Shown here: positions 19,831 to 28,797 of the stretch, in pieces
Numbering within the stretch: position 1 is the stretch's first letter
How the letters are laid out: every line of letters begins with the position of its first letter
Notes under the pieces: model-generated
Databases searched by the model: none
What the model was told of the DNA's origin: nothing
What the model saw: only the letters and a program-made list of their open reading frames with translations
Program-made: the position numbers and the translations under genes
Origin: Candidatus Avimonas caecicola
Lineage (GTDB): Bacteria; Bacillota; Clostridia; Oscillospirales; Acutalibacteraceae
Assembly: GCA_904419875.1 (NCBI GenBank)
Contig: CAJFTG010000005.1
Coordinates: 31,230 to 95,229 of the forward strand
DNA: 64,000 bases
Direction: 5' to 3'

Positions 19831-20036
19831 TTCCCGTGCTTATCCGCGCCTGCCCGTACTTGCCTGTATTGGCCCGTACTTGCCTGTCCTTACCCGTACT
19901 TACCCGCACTTATCCGGGTCTGTCTGCCTCTGTCCGCTTACTCCCCTCCTTTTCCACCTTTCTCCGCCCTCTTTTTCCCTCCTTTTCCTCTCCTGCCCTC
20001 CCCTGCCCTCTCCTGCCCTCTCCTGCCCTACTCTTT
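19831..20036. repeat. Degenerate 10-bp tandem repeats (TGCCCGTACT / TGCCTGTATT / TACCCGCACT..., then TGCCCTCTCC)
   Basis: Direct reading; two 10-bp period arrays separated by a polypyrimidine stretch. Confidence 0.85.
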
Positions 20037-20062
20037 ATCTGACCTGCCCGGCTTTCACCCGG

Positions 20063-20091
20063 TTGACAGGGCTTTTGCCTGCGCGTACAAT
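20063..20091 (+). promoter_or_regulatory. SigmaA-type promoter, TTGACA-17-TACAAT
   Basis: TTGACA 20063-20068, TACAAT 20086-20091, upstream of the YgjP-like gene. Confidence 0.75.
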
Positions 20092-20129
20092 AAACAATAA
20101 TCAGGAATATATAATAAGGAGGAGGCGCC

Positions 20130-20858
20130 GTGATGTCCGGAAGGGAAAAGGAAGCCGAGCGTGTACAGGCGCGGCGGACGGACGGGATGGAGTATTCCCT
20201 GATCCGTTCGTCCCGCCGCACCCTGGCCCTTTACATCCTGCCCGACGGCCGGGTGGAGGCGCGAGCACCCCGCCGTCTCCCCCTGCGGGAGATTGAGCGC
20301 TTTCTGGCGGAAAAAAGAGACTGGATCCGCGCCGGGCAGGAAAAGGCCGCCGCCCGCCGGGCTGAGCAGGAGGCCCTGCGGCCCGCCGTCGGGGGAACGC
20401 TCCCTCTGGAAGGCCGGGAATACCCGGTCGCCGCGGGTGCTGCCTTCGGTTTTGACGGGAATCGGTTTTTCTTCCCTCCGGAGGGATGGCCGGCGGTCCG
20501 GGAAGCGCTGACCGCGTTTTACCGGGAACGGACCGAACGGCTGCTGCGCGCGCGGCTGGACCGTTATGCGGATAGGGCCGGCGTTCGTCCGGTATCCGTC
20601 CGGGTCGGCTCCGCCGTCCGGCGCTGGGGCTCCTGTTCCGGCCGGGGCGGGCTCCGTTTTTCCTGGATGCTGGCCGCCGCCGGGGAGCGGGAGGCGGATT
20701 ACGTCATGGTTCACGAGCTCTGCCACCTGCGGGAGCACAACCACTCCCCCGCCTTTTGGCGGCTGGTGGAAGAATTGCTCCCCGACTACCGGGAGCGCCG
20801 GGCGATGCTCCGCCGGACGGAGCGGCGGGTCGCCGCGCTCACCCGGTCCGATGAGTAA
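20130..20858 (+). CDS. YgjP-like (DUF45) zinc metallopeptidase
   Basis: ORF 242 aa; VMVHELCHLREHNHSPAFWRLVEELLPDYRERRAML. Confidence 0.88.
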   Translation: MMSGREKEAERVQARRTDGMEYSLIRSSRRTLALYILPDGRVEARAPRRLPLREIERFLAEKRDWIRAGQEKAAARRAEQEALRPAVGGTLPLEGREYPVAAGAAFGFDGNRFFFPPEGWPAVREALTAFYRERTERLLRARLDRYADRAGVRPVSVRVGSAVRRWGSCSGRGGLRFSWMLAAAGEREADYVMVHELCHLREHNHSPAFWRLVEELLPDYRERRAMLRRTERRVAALTRSDE

Positions 20859-20874
20859 ACAGGAGGCGTAACGG

Positions 20875-21603
20875 ATGGAAAACGCAATGGAACAATTCCG
20901 GCAGTGGGTGGGAGAAAGCCGCCGCCTGGTCTTTTTCGGCGGAGCGGGCGTCTCCACCGAAAGCGGCATCCCCGATTTCCGCAGCACCGACGGACTGTAT
21001 CACCAGCAGTACCGTTATCCGCCCGAGACCATTTTATCCCACACCTTCTTTCAGGAACAGCCGGAAGAATTCTACCGCTTTTACCGGGAAAAGCTGCTCT
21101 GCCCCGGCGCCCGGCCCAACCGTGCGCACCGGGTTCTGGCCCGATGGGAGGAGGAGGGACGGCTGGATGCTGTGATCACCCAGAACATTGACGGACTGCA
21201 TCAGGCGGCCGGAAGCCGGCGGGTGCTGGAGCTGCACGGCTCGATCTACCGAAATCACTGCCTGCGCTGCAGCCGCCTATACGGGCTGGAGGCCGTTGCA
21301 CAAGGCGTGGGCGTCCCGCGCTGCGCCTGCGGCGGGATCATCAAGCCGGATGTTGTGCTATACGGGGAGCCCCTGGACCAGGAGGTGATGGACCGGGCCG
21401 TGCGCGCCATCGCCGGGGCGGATCTTCTGATTGTCGGCGGCACCTCTCTGGCGGTGTACCCCGCCGCCGGCCTTCTGCGGTATTACGGCGGGAACCGGCT
21501 GGTGGTGGTCAACAAGTCTCCCACCCCGGTGGACGGGGAAGCGGATCTTCTGTTCACCGGCAATCTGGGGGACGTGCTGACCCGGGCTCAGCCGGCATTG
21601 TAA
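20875..21603 (+). CDS. cobB: NAD-dependent protein deacetylase/deacylase, SIR2 family
   Basis: ORF 242 aa; FFGGAGVSTESGIPDFRSTDGLY, ITQNIDGLHQAAGSRRVLELHGS, CxxC zinc pairs. Confidence 0.95.
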   Translation: MENAMEQFRQWVGESRRLVFFGGAGVSTESGIPDFRSTDGLYHQQYRYPPETILSHTFFQEQPEEFYRFYREKLLCPGARPNRAHRVLARWEEEGRLDAVITQNIDGLHQAAGSRRVLELHGSIYRNHCLRCSRLYGLEAVAQGVGVPRCACGGIIKPDVVLYGEPLDQEVMDRAVRAIAGADLLIVGGTSLAVYPAAGLLRYYGGNRLVVVNKSPTPVDGEADLLFTGNLGDVLTRAQPAL

Positions 21604-22200
21604 CCGCCGGCTGAGCGGGTGTCTTAAAAAGCCCCGGGAGGGTCCTTGACCGGCCGGCGTTTTAAAGACGCATGGAAGCATTTCGTCCCTCGCATCCAGT
21701 GTCCCGCCGCCCGTAAACGGGCCCCCGCTTAACAGACCTTTCTGCGGCCTCTGCCCGCCGCCGGCTTTTTGAACGGCAACCCGCTTCGCCCGATACGGGA
21801 AGCGAACGCGTTTTTCGGGATTTCTCCCCGCCAAGCCGGGGTTCCCATGAACCCGATAAATCCGACCAATCCGACCAGCAGGAAATAGCCGCCGGCGCAG
21901 CCGATGGCTTTGCAGCAGACGCCTGAAAGGCTCCGGCGGCGCCGGAGAATGAATGTATGAAGATGCCGACGCCCGCCGCGCAGCGTGCTCTCTGCCCTTC
22001 TCCCCTTTCTTTCCCTTCTCCTCCTTCTCCCTCCTCCTTCTCCCTCTCCCTCGTCCCGAACGGCTTGTGTTCCTTCGCGTTTTCGAAAAGGGGCGCGGCA
22101 CGGCTTTGATGCCCGGTATCTCCGCCCCCTTTCTCGCCTCGTTCTCGCTTTTCTCTTTCGGCCCCCCGCTCCCCTTTTGCCCGCCTCCTGTTTCTTCTTT

Positions 22201-22320
22201 CTTCTGTGGATTTTTATGGATTTCTGTGGATTTCCCTGGAACTTTCAGGGAATGCTTAAGCCTTTTCCAACTACCGATCACTCCCGACCACTCCCGACCA
22301 CTGCCGGGGAGTTTCGAACC
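22201..22320. repeat. Degenerate 10-bp tandem repeats (TGGATTTTTA/TGGATTTCTG/TGGATTTCCC and CACTCCCGAC units)
   Basis: Direct reading in exact 10-base register. Confidence 0.8.
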
Positions 22321-22394
22321 AACAATAGGCACCCCAATTATGCGCTCCTCTTATCTGCGCCGGGAATAATTTCAACAAAATACCGAACAAACGT

Positions 22395-22423
22395 TTGACT
22401 TTCTGTTCCCTCTCTGTTATACT
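22395..22423 (+). promoter_or_regulatory. SigmaA-type promoter, TTGACT-17-TATACT
   Basis: TTGACT 22395-22400, TATACT 22418-22423, upstream of the radical SAM gene. Confidence 0.8.
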
Positions 22424-22497
22424 ATAGCTGTAAACCGTGCGGGAAATCCGGCCTGCATACCGGGCCGCGGGAAACGCAGCGCAAGGGAGGGGCATCC

Positions 22498-23736
22498 ATG
22501 GCCAATCTGATCCTGCCGCCCGCTTTGGAAGCGGAGGACAAAATCCGCCTCATCCGGGAGGCCGCCCGCTTTGACATTGCGGACGAGAACGAGCCGACCG
22601 GCGGCGAAATCGCCGGCCTGGAAGCGATCCGCGCCCCCCACTCCCCGCCGACCGTACCGAAGCTGGGGCTCTCCAGCGACTGCATCTTCAACTGCTCCTA
22701 CTGCTCCTGCCGGGCGGGGCTGGAGTGCCGGCAGCGCTACACCTGCCAGCCGCGGGAGCTGGCGGAAATGGCGGTGCAGGCGGCCAGGAACAACCCGACG
22801 CTCGGCGTGTTCATCAGCTCGGGCATTTACAAAAACGCCGACTATACCGAGGAGCTGATCGTGGAAACCCTGCGGATCATGCGGCGGGATCTGCACTACA
22901 CCGGCTATATCCACGCCAAGATCATGCCGGGCGCCGACCCGGCGCTGATCGAACGGGCCGGCTGGCTGGCCGACCGCCTGAGCGTGAATATCGAGCTGCC
23001 CCACAGCGACGGGTACGCGGTCATCGCCAAGCAGAAAAACAAAGCGAACATCCTCACCCCCATGGGAGCCATCAGCCGGAAAATCCGGGATCACACCGGG
23101 GAGTTCGACCCTTCCGGCCGGCGGTTCGCCCGCAGCGGCCAGACCACCCAGATGATCGTCGGGGCGATGAAGGAGACCGACCGCACCGCCATGACCCTGT
23201 CCGGCGCGCTGTACCGCAAATACCGGCTGCGGCGGGTATATTATTCCCCCTTCCACCTCCCGCGTTCCTCCCATTTCGATTTCTTCCCGGAGAAAAACAC
23301 CCCCCGCTGGCGGACCCGGCGGATGTACCAGGCCGACCGGCTGATGCAGCTGTACGGCTTCGGGGTGGACGAAATCCTGCCGGAGGACGCGCCCAACCTG
23401 CCGTTTGATCTGGACCCCAAAGCGGCCTGGGCCCTGCGGCATCTGGACCGTTTTCCCGTGGAGGTCAACACGGCGGACTACGAAACGCTCATCCGGGTTC
23501 CGGGGATCGGAATCACCGGCGCCAAGCGGATCCTTCAAGCCCGCCGGCTGCATACGCTGACCCATGAGCTTCTGCGCAGAATCGGCGTTTCCCTGAAAAG
23601 AGCGCGGTATTTCATCACCTGCAACGGCCGGTATACCGGAGGCAGGCTGCTGGATTCCCCCGCGCTCCGGCCGGCGGTGAGCGACGTGGCTTCCCAGACC
23701 CGGCTCCCCGGCTGGGAGGAGGCCGAGGCTTCCTGA
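22498..23736 (+). CDS. Putative DNA modification/repair radical SAM protein (rSAM_link_UDG type)
   Basis: ORF 412 aa; SSDCIFNCSYCSCRAGLEC (CxxxCxxC) and C-terminal helix-hairpin-helix region VNTADYETLIRVPGIGITGAKRILQARR. Confidence 0.88.
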   Translation: MANLILPPALEAEDKIRLIREAARFDIADENEPTGGEIAGLEAIRAPHSPPTVPKLGLSSDCIFNCSYCSCRAGLECRQRYTCQPRELAEMAVQAARNNPTLGVFISSGIYKNADYTEELIVETLRIMRRDLHYTGYIHAKIMPGADPALIERAGWLADRLSVNIELPHSDGYAVIAKQKNKANILTPMGAISRKIRDHTGEFDPSGRRFARSGQTTQMIVGAMKETDRTAMTLSGALYRKYRLRRVYYSPFHLPRSSHFDFFPEKNTPRWRTRRMYQADRLMQLYGFGVDEILPEDAPNLPFDLDPKAAWALRHLDRFPVEVNTADYETLIRVPGIGITGAKRILQARRLHTLTHELLRRIGVSLKRARYFITCNGRYTGGRLLDSPALRPAVSDVASQTRLPGWEEAEAS

Positions 23737-23763
23737 CGCCCTGTTCCCCCTATTCCCCATCCC

Positions 23764-23804
23764 AGAAAAAGCCGGCGGTTCACAGTGAACCGCCGGCTTT
23801 TTCT
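23764..23804 (+). terminator. Rho-independent terminator
   Basis: AGAAAAAGCCGGCGGTTCA...TGAACCGCCGGCTTTTTCT. Confidence 0.85.
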
Positions 23805-24036
23805 GCGTTGCCGCTTCGTACCCGCTTCGCACCCGACGCGTACCCGACGCATCCCTGTCTCATGCCCTCCGCAAACCCGCCGCGCCCCCTTTTCCGCGCG
23901 CTGAAAATGCGGGAGGAACGCCGGCGGCATGGTCATGGCCGCCTTCCCGGCACGGGTAAAGGCCGGCGGAGCCGTCCCATACGAAGCGGCGCCGCCCTCC
24001 GGTCGGGAGGGCGGCGCTCCTTTGGATAACCCGGGC

Positions 24037-25038
24037 TTACGGCACGTCGGTCAGGGTGGCCAGATAGGCTTCCACCTCGTCCGGCGAGGGAAGGGCGGGA
24101 ATACCGCCCTTTTTCGTCGTTGTCAGGGAACCCACCGCATTGGCATAGCGGAGGTCGGCGAGGAACGCCTCCCTGTCCCGCGCATACACCGTGGCGTCTC
24201 CTCCCCGCCTGAGCAGGCGGGAAAGGAAGCCGCCGGTAAAGGAATCGCCCGCCCCGGTGGTATCGACGGTTTCGGCCGGGAATCCGCCGACCCGCAGCAC
24301 CGTTGTTTCCCCCGTTTCCGGCGACCGGGCGCAGGCCAGGCAGCCCTTCGGGCCGAGGGTCGTCAGCACCACGTTCAGCCGGAAGCGTTCGGAGAGCAGA
24401 CGGGCGCCCTTTTCCGGGTCGCTCTCGCCGGTGAGGAAAACCAACTCCTCCTCCGACACCTTCAGGAGGTCGGCGTACGGAATGGCGCAGAGGATGCATT
24501 CCCGGGCGTCCTCCGGGTTGTCCCACAGGTTCAGCCGCAGGTTTGGGTCAAACGCCACGACGGCCCCGGCTTCCCTCGCCAGGCGGGCGGCGGCAAAGCT
24601 GGCCTCGCGGGAAGGCCCCTCCGCCATCAGCACCGAGGAAAAGAAAAACACGCGGGCGCTTTCGATTGCTTGTCTGTCCAGCTCCTCCGGCGTGAGCATG
24701 GTGTCCGCCCCGCCGTGCCGGTAAAAGCTGAAGGAACGGTCGCCGTCCTCCGCCAGGTGGACAAACGCCAGGGTGGTCGGATGCTCGCCGGACAGGCGAA
24801 GGCCGTCCGTGTTCACCCCGTTGGCCTGCAGGATTTCCCGCAGGGCGCGTCCGAACACGTCGTCTCCCACCTTGCCGAGAAACGCCGTATCCGCGCCGAG
24901 CCGGGCGGCGGCGCACGCCAGATTCGCCGGGCCGCCGCCCGGATTCCGTTCAAACAGGGGATTGCCGTTTCCGCTTTTCCCGCAGGGGGTGAAATCGACC
25001 AGAAGCTCCCCCAGAGAAACCAGTTCCGCCATTGCCAA
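24037..25038 (-). CDS. scrK: PfkB-family carbohydrate kinase (fructokinase)
   Basis: ORF 333 aa; GGGPANLACAAARLGADTAFLGKVGDDVFG, DTTGAGDSFTGGFL; in a sucrose locus. Confidence 0.9.
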   Translation of the reverse strand: MAMAELVSLGELLVDFTPCGKSGNGNPLFERNPGGGPANLACAAARLGADTAFLGKVGDDVFGRALREILQANGVNTDGLRLSGEHPTTLAFVHLAEDGDRSFSFYRHGGADTMLTPEELDRQAIESARVFFFSSVLMAEGPSREASFAAARLAREAGAVVAFDPNLRLNLWDNPEDARECILCAIPYADLLKVSEEELVFLTGESDPEKGARLLSERFRLNVVLTTLGPKGCLACARSPETGETTVLRVGGFPAETVDTTGAGDSFTGGFLSRLLRRGGDATVYARDREAFLADLRYANAVGSLTTTKKGGIPALPSPDEVEAYLATLTDVP

Positions 25039-25054
25039 ATCCCGCCTTTCCTGT

Positions 25055-26071
25055 TTATCCGTTTTCCGGGGACACGGTGGTCCCCCGGACGACCAGCCGC
25101 ACCGGCAGCACCGTGCGGGTGGGGACCGTCTCCCCCTCCAGCCGCCGCAGAATATACGCTATCGAATACCGGCACATATCCTCCACCGGCTGGCACACCG
25201 TAGTGATCTGCGGCGTGGTCAGCAAGGCAATCTCCGTGTCGTCAAAGCCGACCAGCTTCATCTCCTCCGGCACCCGGACGCCGCAGGCCGCGCAGGCCTG
25301 GAGCACCTGCGCGGCGATCACGTCGCTGCTGGCAAAAATCCCATCCGCCCGCTCGCCGGCGGGCTTATGCAGCACCGTGTCCTCAATGACCGTGCGGATA
25401 AAGCCTCCGTAATCCATGGAAAGGAACTGTGCCTCCTCGGTATGGTAAAGCGCATATTCCGCCCCGGCGGCCCGGCAGACGTCCGCAAAGGCCGCGCCGC
25501 GGCGGTCCGCCGCCATCAGCACCCCGGCGGTCCCGCTGATATGCACCAGCCGGCGGCAGCCGCACGCAAGCAGATGGCGGGTTGCCGCCGCGCCTCCCTG
25601 ATAATTGTCGCAGGATACCGATACAATCTCTCCGGGCAGCTCCCGCTCAAAGGTCACCACCGGCATACCGAGGTCCAGATGCTCGGCAATATCCTGCGTA
25701 CGGGAACAGATGACGATGCCCGCCACTTTGTTGGAACGGAGCATGTCGATGTACTCAATCTCCTTTTCCCGCTCGTGGTTGGAGGAGCAGAGCATGATCT
25801 TGTAGCCCTTCGCGGCGGCCGCCTGCTCCAGGAAGTGGACTACCTTGCTGAAAAACGGGTGCATCACCGACGGCACGATAACGCCGATGACATTTGTCCG
25901 CCGCTTGGAAAGGGAACGCGCCACCTCATTCGGCCGGTAATGGAGTTCCCGCATGGCGGCGTAGACCTTTTCCCTTGTCTGGTCGCTGATATAGCCCCGG
26001 TTATTCAGCACACGGGAAACCGTCGTAACGGTGATCCCCGCCTTTTCGGCCACATCCCTGAGCGTTGCCAC
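25055..26071 (-). CDS. LacI family transcriptional regulator
   Basis: ORF 25055..26107; GTG start at 26071 preceded by GGAGG. ATLRDVAEKAGITVTTVSRVLNNRGYISDQTREKV. Confidence 0.93.
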   Translation of the reverse strand: MATLRDVAEKAGITVTTVSRVLNNRGYISDQTREKVYAAMRELHYRPNEVARSLSKRRTNVIGVIVPSVMHPFFSKVVHFLEQAAAAKGYKIMLCSSNHEREKEIEYIDMLRSNKVAGIVICSRTQDIAEHLDLGMPVVTFERELPGEIVSVSCDNYQGGAAATRHLLACGCRRLVHISGTAGVLMAADRRGAAFADVCRAAGAEYALYHTEEAQFLSMDYGGFIRTVIEDTVLHKPAGERADGIFASSDVIAAQVLQACAACGVRVPEEMKLVGFDDTEIALLTTPQITTVCQPVEDMCRYSIAYILRRLEGETVPTRTVLPVRLVVRGTTVSPENG

Positions 26072-26113
26072 TGCTTTTCCTCCTGCCTTTCTTTCCCCGC
26101 CGGGCATGCAAAA

Positions 26114-27733
26114 TCAGCCGTCGAATCTGTCCCCGCCGGCGCGGAGGGACAGGCGGGCGGCAAAGGCTTCCCCCTGCCCCCGCATCCGGCAGCGCACCCG
26201 CCCGGCAAGCACCGGCGCCGTCTCGCAGGCCAGCACGGCCGTGCCGTCCTGCGCAAAGATCTCCACAATCCCCGTATCCGCGACCAGCAGCAGGGAAAGC
26301 CCCCGCGCCCGTTCCCAGGAAAAGGCCCGTTCGGACAGCGCCGAGACAAAGCGGCAGACGCCGGCGTCGCCGTCCGCCTCCAGACGGCCGCCGGGCAGAA
26401 AGACCTCCGCCCGGCCGCCGGAAAGAGTCAGCTCCACAGCAAAGGCCGTCCCCATCTCCAGGCCGCGGTCGTCCAGCGGCATCCGGGGGCCGCGCAGGGC
26501 GTCCAGCTCCCGGACGGGGCGCATCCGCAGGCGCCGGTCCGCCGTCAGCGACAGCTCCACAGGCAGGGACATCATGCCGGTATAGGGCAGGCGGTTCTCC
26601 CCTTCCCCGGGCGGGTTCGGCATCCGCAGCCAGGCAATGCCGATCACCCGGCCGCCCTCCGTCCCGTACACGGTCTGCGCCGCATAGGGCAGCAGGGTCA
26701 CCCCCGGGCGGAAGGGCCGGTCGACCGGCCGCGGCTCGCCGCCCGCATAGGCGCAGCGGCGGGGATGGGTCGGCGTAAAGCGGCAGCCGTCAAACTCGCC
26801 GGGAAAATAGTAGCCGTCCGCCGACCAGAAGACCCACTGCTTCCCGCCGCCGTCCACCGGCAGCGCAAACAGGTCGGGACATTCCCAGGCGCCTTCCAGC
26901 GTCAGGCGCTGGGACTCCTTCCAGTTCACCAGATCCTCCGAACGGAAAATTGCGAACTCGTTGCCGGAAAGGTACAGCACCATCACGTACGCCCCGGTCG
27001 GCGCATGGTACAGCACCTTGGGGTCGCGCGTCCCTTCCGCCAGAGCGGGGACCATGACCCGCCCGGTCTTTTCCAGCCGGCTTCCGTCCCCGTTTCCCAC
27101 GGCGAGGCACTGGAGGTAAGGCTTCCCCTGCGACCAGCGGTTCGTCCCTCCCGCCGCCGTGTAATAATACAGCAGGCGGCCGGCCCCATACCCGGCGGCT
27201 CCCGCGTCGTCCCGCACCGCGCAGCCGGAAAACATGGTGCCGGTGGCGTCGGGGAGCAGGACCGGGTCCTCCCGCCGCCAGTGGAAAAGGTCGGCGCTGA
27301 CGGCATGGCCCCAGCTCATGTTCCCCCACACCGTATCGCAGGGGTTGAATTGATAATACAGATGATAGCTCCCGCCGGAATACACCAGCCCGTTCGGGTC
27401 ATTCACCCAGCCGGCCGGCGGGGTGAAATGCAGAAGGGGCCGGGGGCCGGCGGGCGGCGGAGGCGGCGCAGGCTCGCACCGCAGGGAGTCCACCCATGCG
27501 GCCGGGGCGCCTTCAAACGTCAGGACGCGCCCGCGGTACTCCGCCGCCGGCAGGCAGGCGTAATACCAGCCCGTCCCCTCCTCCGCCCCTTCCGAAGGAA
27601 GGAAACAGGGGATTTCCAGCTCAAGCACCTTTTCCGTCCCGCAGAACACGGAAACGCACCGCGTTTCCGCCCCCGGGCGAACGGGCAGCCAGAGATAATC
27701 GCTTTCCACCCGCCGCTGCCTGCGTTGGTCCAT
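26114..27733 (-). CDS. Glycoside hydrolase family 32 (sucrose/fructan hydrolase)
   Basis: ORF 539 aa; HFTPPAGWVNDPNGLVYSGGSYHLYYQFNP, FSGCAV, RDPKV, WECPDLF. Confidence 0.95.
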   Translation of the reverse strand: MDQRRQRRVESDYLWLPVRPGAETRCVSVFCGTEKVLELEIPCFLPSEGAEEGTGWYYACLPAAEYRGRVLTFEGAPAAWVDSLRCEPAPPPPPAGPRPLLHFTPPAGWVNDPNGLVYSGGSYHLYYQFNPCDTVWGNMSWGHAVSADLFHWRREDPVLLPDATGTMFSGCAVRDDAGAAGYGAGRLLYYYTAAGGTNRWSQGKPYLQCLAVGNGDGSRLEKTGRVMVPALAEGTRDPKVLYHAPTGAYVMVLYLSGNEFAIFRSEDLVNWKESQRLTLEGAWECPDLFALPVDGGGKQWVFWSADGYYFPGEFDGCRFTPTHPRRCAYAGGEPRPVDRPFRPGVTLLPYAAQTVYGTEGGRVIGIAWLRMPNPPGEGENRLPYTGMMSLPVELSLTADRRLRMRPVRELDALRGPRMPLDDRGLEMGTAFAVELTLSGGRAEVFLPGGRLEADGDAGVCRFVSALSERAFSWERARGLSLLLVADTGIVEIFAQDGTAVLACETAPVLAGRVRCRMRGQGEAFAARLSLRAGGDRFDG

Positions 27734-27807
27734 CAGAAATCCCTCCCGCCGTGTTTATGTACAGGGCCCGGCGCGGCGTGCGGACCTGCCCCGCGCCGGG
27801 TGCTGTT

Positions 27808-27843
27808 CTGTATACAGTATACAGTTCTGCCGCTTTCTGTCAA
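27808..27843 (-). promoter_or_regulatory. Promoter TTGACA-16-TATACT overlapped by the palindrome CTGTATAC-N-GTATACAG
   Basis: Palindrome 27808-27824; minus-strand -10 at 27816-27821, -35 at 27838-27843; upstream of GH32. Confidence 0.75.
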
Positions 27844-27936
27844 TATCCGGAAACCCGGGCGGTACCCCCGCCGCAGGCCGTTCCCTTGCGGCGGCTCCGC
27901 ACCATCCCGCGGACGGCGGCGCGCTTTAGGCGCCTT

Positions 27937-28797
27937 TTACGCCTTGACCGCGCCCGAGATGACGCCCGAGATAATCTGCTTTTGCAGGAACAGATACAGG
28001 ATAATCACCGGCAGCGCCGTCAGGCAGAGAGCCGCCATGATCGCGCCGTAATCCACCTGATAGGTTCCGTAAAAGGAATAGGTGGACAGCGGCAGGGTAT
28101 AGGCGTCCCTGTTGTTGCCGATGACCAGGCTCGGAAGCAGGTAGTCGTTCCACACCCACAGCACGTCAAGCACCACAATCGTGGCGGTGGTCGGCTTCAT
28201 CAGGGGGAACACCACCCGGAAAAAGGTCTGCACCCGGCTGCAGCCGTCCAGCGTAGCCGCCTCCTCCAGGGACAGCGGGATTCCGCCCCGGATAAAGCCG
28301 TGGTAGATGAACACCGCCATGCTGACGCCGAAGCCCACATTCATCGCCATCAGGATAAAAGGGTTGCCCAGCAGATTCAGCGTGCCGCCGTAGATGGACA
28401 CCAGCGGGATCATAATCACCTGGAAGGGAACGATCATGGCCGCAATCATGGCGGCGAAAAAAATCTTGTTGATCCTCCAGTTGAAGCGGACGAACAGCCA
28501 CGCCGTCATGGAAGACAGCAGGACGATCAGCGCCACGCTCACCACGGTAACCATCACCGAATTCAGGAAGGCCCGAAGGAAATTCATCCGTTCGAACGCC
28601 TTTTCAAAATTCTCAAAGGTCACGCCGTTCGGGTCCATCAGCGCCAGAGGCGAGCGCAGGATGGCGCCGTTGCTTTTGAAGGCGTTGACAATCACCAGAA
28701 AAAACGGCACCATATACACCGCCAGCAGCGCGAAAAGGAGGACGGTCTTGACCACGCCGAACACCCTCTTGCGGGTCCCGCCTGCCATGCCGCTCAT
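27937..28797 (-). CDS. Carbohydrate ABC transporter permease (MalG-type)
   Basis: ORF 286 aa; SLEEAATLDGCSRVQTFFRVVFPLMKP. Confidence 0.93.
   Translation of the reverse strand: MSGMAGGTRKRVFGVVKTVLLFALLAVYMVPFFLVIVNAFKSNGAILRSPLALMDPNGVTFENFEKAFERMNFLRAFLNSVMVTVVSVALIVLLSSMTAWLFVRFNWRINKIFFAAMIAAMIVPFQVIMIPLVSIYGGTLNLLGNPFILMAMNVGFGVSMAVFIYHGFIRGGIPLSLEEAATLDGCSRVQTFFRVVFPLMKPTTATIVVLDVLWVWNDYLLPSLVIGNNRDAYTLPLSTYSFYGTYQVDYGAIMAALCLTALPVIILYLFLQKQIISGVISGAVKA

Noticed and set aside
19429-20036. CRISPR array
   Set aside because: Units are 10 bp with no spacers and drift gradually; no cas genes in the window.
22300-22345. GGTTCGAAACTCC on the minus strand as a possible tRNA T-loop
   Set aside because: Flanking bases do not form a T-stem and no cloverleaf is seen.
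23983-24018. GC-rich hairpin after the fructokinase gene as a terminator
   Set aside because: Good stem, but no T-run follows on the minus strand; left uncalled.
24773-28051. 1092-aa plus-strand ORF
   Set aside because: Antisense across fructokinase, LacI, GH32 and permease genes, all of which have clear family motifs on the minus strand.
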